Assembly (NCBI GenBank): GCA_031282535.1
Contig: JAITDM010000290.1
Coordinates: 1 to 6,812, forward strand
Reading direction: 5' to 3'
Length of the DNA: 6,812 nt
From: Oscillospiraceae bacterium
Lineage (GTDB): Bacteria; Bacillota; Clostridia; Oscillospirales; UBA929
Below are positions 5,301 through 6,812 of this stretch, piece by piece (position 1 is the stretch's first letter; each line of letters starts with the position of its first letter). Below the pieces are notes generated by a model. It saw only the letters and a list, made by a program, of their open reading frames with translations. It searched no databases and was not told the DNA's origin. Position numbers and translations under genes: made by a program.

Positions 5301-6812
5301 TCAAGGACAATCCGTTTTGGAAGGATGGGCGCTTTGCCCGCGGCCGTGGAGGTGACATAGGTCTGCGCTTTCAGCGCCAGGACATTTATGGGGTAGTCCG
5401 CGGTCGCCTCCTGCACGCCGCTGGCGTGCGTCGCCTTCACGGAAAGCGTGACGGGACCGTCCGCCGCGCCGCGCAGTTTGACCGCGGCGCCGTCGTCGGC
5501 GCCGACAATGACGGCGTTGCCGTTGCTGAGGGTCCATTTGTAGGCGACGCCCGTCAAACCCGGCGTGTACACGGTGGAGGTGTAGTCAAGCTCCTCTCCC
5601 TCCAGCAGCCGCTGATTGCCCGCAATGCTCACGGAAACCAGTTCGGTCGCCGTGATCGCGATGTCGTGGCTCGCGGTCGCCTCCTGCACGCCGCTGTCGT
5701 GCGTCACTTTGAGAGAAAGCGTCACATGGCCCGCTTTCTCGGCGCGCACTTTGACGGTGGGCGCGTTGGCGTCCCCGACGACGACGGCATTGTCGCTGCT
5801 GAGCGTCCACGCGTATCCGGCGCCCGTCAGGCTCGGCGAGATCACATAGGCCGTGTAAGTATGTTCCTCCCCCGTAAACGCCGCCGCATCCCCCTGAATG
5901 CTGGCGGAATAGAGCTCGGTGGGGGCGACCGAACCGAACACCTCCCATTCGCTGATGCCGACGCCCGTGCCGATGCCCTTGGAGATGCTGAGGCGCAGCT
6001 GCTGCGTGACGAGCGGATCGAACGTCACGCCGTTCCAGATTCTGTTGGTGCTGGTCGTGCCGCCGCCCGCGTTGCCGACGGTGGTCACGGCGGCGCCGGC
6101 AGCATTTCTCATATTTGAGACATTCGTCCAAACGGGATTCGCCACGGTCCCCGCGTTGTACTGGACCGCGCAGTTCCCCGGCAGCGTCACGCCCGAGCCC
6201 GAGCCGGTGCCGTCATACCACCACATGACCCTCGTCGCGTTCATCAGGTAGGGTTCCGGCCACGTCAGGGTGACGGTGACCGGGAAGCTGCTGGTGTTCC
6301 ACGAGTTCCAGCTGTGGCTGGCCGCCGTGCTTGTCGGCAGGCTCCCGTTGATGATGCGCGCCGTCTGCGTGGCCGCGTCGCCGTTCGTCGTGTTGGCATA
6401 ACTCGCCGCCGCCGCCACGCCGGAGGCGCGCGCGATGTTGCCGCCCGCCAAATTGACCACGTCGTTGCCGGTCGGAAGCGTGGCGTTCGGCGTCGAGACG
6501 GTGATGTCGTAATGGGCGGTCGCTTCCTGTACGCCGCTGGCGTGCGTCGCTTTCACGGAGAGCGTGACGGGGCCGGCCGCCGCGCCGCGCAGTCTGACCG
6601 CGGCGCCGTCGTCGGCGCCGACGATGACGGCGCCAGCGCCGCTGAGCGTCCATTTGTAGGCGACGCCCGTCAAACCCGACGCGTATACGGCGGACGTGTA
6701 GTCAAGCGTCTCCCCCACAAGCAGCCGCTGATTGCCCGCAATGCTCACGGAGTAGAGCTCGACGGAAGCCGCCGAACCGAACACCTCCCATTCGCTGATG
6801 CCGACGCCCGTG
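2396..6812 (-). CDS. Modular GH127 (DUF1680) beta-L-arabinofuranosidase, N-terminus cut by window edge
   Basis: There are 1471 residues from the first full codon (6811) to TAA at 2396-2398. The GTG at 6784 is not a start: coding continues upstream of it with TGVGISEWE, a sequence seen again inside the gene. Modules in order, residues counted from 6811: end of a discoidin-like module (1-12); Ig/PKD-like A (about 15-107); discoidin/F5-8 type C-like (about 119-292); Ig-like B (about 299-387); Ig-like C (about 389-474); Big_4-like (about 480-575); GH127 catalytic domain (about 590-1260); Ig-like (about 1265-1377); C-terminal tail with KVFAWD (about 1378-1471). Catalytic signature by comparison with Bifidobacterium longum HypBA1: E926 (SSEGFG) matches the acid/base Glu322 and lies exactly 16 residues before E942 in YCEIC. 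E942, C944 and the pair C1011-C1012 (VACCEPN) match the zinc ligands, the first Cys of the pair being the nucleophile. HEMYNIGHFLEAAVA and PGHEEVELG are further family motifs. Expected role: extracellular release of beta-L-arabinofuranose from plant glycans such as hydroxyproline-rich glycoproteins or pectin, with the accessory modules holding substrate or spacing the enzyme. GH146 is a related alternative. There is no LPXTG at the C-terminus. The signal peptide and promoter are out of view. Confidence 0.93.
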   Translation of the reverse strand, partial: TGVGISEWEVFGSAASVELYSVSIAGNQRLLVGETLDYTSAVYASGLTGVAYKWTLSGAGAVIVGADDGAAVRLRGAAAGPVTLSVKATHASGVQEATAHYDITVSTPNATLPTGNDVVNLAGGNIARASGVAAAASYANTTNGDAATQTARIINGSLPTSTAASHSWNSWNTSSFPVTVTLTWPEPYLMNATRVMWWYDGTGSGSGVTLPGNCAVQYNAGTVANPVWTNVSNMRNAAGAAVTTVGNAGGGTTSTNRIWNGVTFDPLVTQQLRLSISKGIGTGVGISEWEVFGSVAPTELYSASIQGDAAAFTGEEHTYTAYVISPSLTGAGYAWTLSSDNAVVVGDANAPTVKVRAEKAGHVTLSLKVTHDSGVQEATASHDIAITATELVSVSIAGNQRLLEGEELDYTSTVYTPGLTGVAYKWTLSNGNAVIVGADDGAAVKLRGAADGPVTLSVKATHASGVQEATADYPINVLALKAQTYVTSTAAGKAPILPKRIVLENVLFDTPTAHTTGSYDFAEEFNDSLIAVDHWDAVAPELYAADKAGTTFAVTGLVKYKGKDYPATANVTVNEALAAPETNHSVTSENVTFDDVFWKPKQLVNATSSFDAAFVQLSATSGSWAEERNFVNAKARLAAVAAGNANPPMGQYTGYVFADTDIYKTLEAVAYNLAAIWDDPTMEARKVTLQNKLEYWIDLIESIQYADGYINSAFSNRTSVSSGGSGSGNWRWRYMDRHEMYNIGHFLEAAVAYTRYREGVGLPDYRLYEVGKRAADHIVAFFGPGGKRVEVPGHEEVELGLMKMANLIEEYEGAGTGDKYRETAQLLVDRRGNRTGANARQSGYNGGTYSQDATRIINETKAVGHAVRAMYFYTGVTDVATWLSQTDPSAAAPYLSVMDRIWENASERNTYITGGIGSAQPGASSEGFGADYALSNTQSYCEICAAVAMSNWNQRLNLIHEDAKYADSYEKSLYNGALVGVSLAGGRFYYSTPIERTTTGSSRHLWESVACCEPNIMRTIANMGGYLYTVKQNNVFVNMYAGSSADVNVEGTNVKFDQVTDYPWDGVIKMTVAPAASKAFTLNIRVPGWVKAQKYQEVTIRIDGEPIDATPNAKGYVVITRNWPASGTVLDIDIPMEVRITEPDNNVHNIGTATHSNRNRIAIERGPIVYCLEDAGTGTSTANTFNATQVVFPRTIELTPVWRPDLLRGVVVLTGTALYNGEPREVTLTPYYAWNNRGTNPENLGNGDTNSSGRMVVWANAADATVQIRGQKDSLDIDEETSLTAVPHVNFGAGANAIPDAYRWTITGPGALVGEPVHAQAPTSGYEKIGGVVGGVATNTVTYYASTAQVKATGSGLITVQVEARNGGDVLYTDTYEIAAGDYVLTAGRAAGGVEATLANRTAEAVEATVILAVYAADGRLIHTEAKDAAAAARGTYQVEFALDDFPGSQLKVFAWDKATHAPLCEAVSLP
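3030..5045 (-). other. GH127 catalytic domain
   Basis: The domain runs from NVTFDDVFWKP (near 5042) to SGRMVVWAN (near 3031), about 670 residues, slightly longer than the usual GH127 core. Key codons: acid/base Glu at 4034-4036; zinc ligands Glu at 3986-3988 and Cys at 3980-3982; the Cys pair at 3776-3781. An extra Cys (3989-3991) directly precedes the Glu ligand. The 69-residue distance from the Glu ligand to the Cys pair is about ten shorter than in HypBA1. The usual terminal PYYAWxNRG...VW motif is interrupted by an insertion of about 14 residues (NPENLGNGDTNSS region, near 3060-3100). Confidence 0.9.
5085..5370 (-). other. Big_4-like bacterial Ig domain before the catalytic domain
   Basis: The sequence contains the Big_4 hallmarks APILPKRIVL, HWDAV and GTTFAVTGLV followed by ATANVTV. 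Between the first strand and HWDAV it carries about 20-25 more residues than usual. It is likely a structural spacer joining the Ig-like modules to the GH127 domain. Confidence 0.6.
5402..5635 (-). repeat. Ig-like module C, near-copy of module A
   Basis: This 234-bp stretch aligns without gaps to 6518-6751 (offset 1116 bp), with about 25 mismatches by hand count (about 89% identity). It encodes most of Ig-like module C, from SIAGNQRLLEGE through VSVKATH-like text to SGVQEATA. Confidence 0.85.
5929..5969 (-). repeat. Exact 41-bp direct repeat, internal copy
   Basis: Identical, base for base, to 6772-6812. It encodes the end of the discoidin-like module (TGVGISEWEVFGS). The distance between copies is 843 bp, exactly 281 codons, so it marks an in-frame tandem unit of one Ig-like plus one discoidin-like module. 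Confidence 0.9.
5935..6455 (-). other. Discoidin / F5-8 type C-like carbohydrate-binding module
   Basis: About 170 residues, from GGNIARASGVAAAASY to GVGISEWEVFG. The NIA..A...ASY opening, the INGSLP segment, the W-rich middle and the closing GI-EW-VFG are typical of the discoidin-like modules attached to secreted arabinan- and pectin-active enzymes of Bacillota and Actinobacteria (family knowledge). It probably binds glycan. The same closing sequence reappears at the window edge, so at least one more copy lies upstream. Confidence 0.75.
6518..6751 (-). repeat. Ig-like module A, near-copy of module C
   Basis: This is the partner of the 234-bp repeat at 5402-5635, encoding Ig-like module A (SIAGNQRLLVGE to SGVQEATA). 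Differences are scattered single bases, with a cluster in the segment coding for the loop before AVIVGADDG. Module B (about 5650-5915) is related at the protein level but clearly more diverged. Confidence 0.85.
6772..6812 (-). repeat. Exact 41-bp direct repeat, edge copy
   Basis: Identical to 5929-5969 and cut by the window end, so the true repeat is probably longer. It shows that the coding sequence upstream of the visible part ends in another discoidin-like module. Confidence 0.9.

Noticed and set aside
2312..6118. Long plus-strand open frame of 1268 codons
   Set aside because: It is codon-aligned antisense to the GH127 gene, rich in Arg/Gly/Val/His as expected for a GC-rich complement, has no recognisable domain, and its TTG start lies within the terminator.
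2396..6784. GTG at 6784 as the start of the hydrolase
   Set aside because: The frame continues upstream in sequence identical to the coding repeat at 5945-5969, so 6784 is internal.
5402..6812. Repeats as a CRISPR array or mobile element
   Set aside because: The repeats are long, in frame and encode protein modules. There are no short regular repeat-spacer units, no terminal inverted repeats and no transposase.

Overview
The window looks like a genomic fragment from a fairly GC-rich Bacillota (Clostridia- or Paenibacillus-like) bacterium. Three things suggest this: a strong Shine-Dalgarno sequence, a vegetative (sigma-A type) promoter, and a large extracellular-type, multidomain plant-glycan hydrolase. 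This is an inference from style and domain content; no rRNA or other marker gene is present.

Layout. A near-perfect hairpin (38-75) opens the window. A well-formed promoter (181-209) follows and reads rightward into a degraded DUF1016/YhcG-type PD-(D/E)xK nuclease gene (about 250-995). That gene has lost its start, carries a one-base frameshift near 375, and has an internal deletion near 640 that removes part of the active site. Behind it, with its own strong ribosome binding site, is an apparently intact gene (1030-2235) for a Schlafen/AlbA_2-type ATP-binding regulator-like protein. An intrinsic, bidirectional terminator (2278-2313) closes this rightward unit.

The remaining two thirds (2396-6812) is one leftward gene, cut by the right edge of the window. 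It encodes a very large modular protein built around a GH127/DUF1680 beta-L-arabinofuranosidase domain with all expected zinc and catalytic residues. Ahead of the catalytic domain are Ig-like and discoidin-like modules that repeat at the DNA level, and behind it are an Ig-like module and a C-terminal tail module. The visible part has 1471 residues; the signal peptide, promoter and start lie outside.

The two halves are convergent and look functionally unrelated. The left side resembles a defence- or mobile-type accessory cargo that is partly decayed. The right side is a carbohydrate-utilisation gene in visibly more GC-rich DNA. The most interesting points are the mosaic repeat structure of the hydrolase, with an 843-bp period and a 234-bp Ig module about 89% identical to another copy, and the survival of the AlbA_2 gene behind a dead nuclease gene with a good promoter. 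I did not find convincing evidence of a wholly new system.
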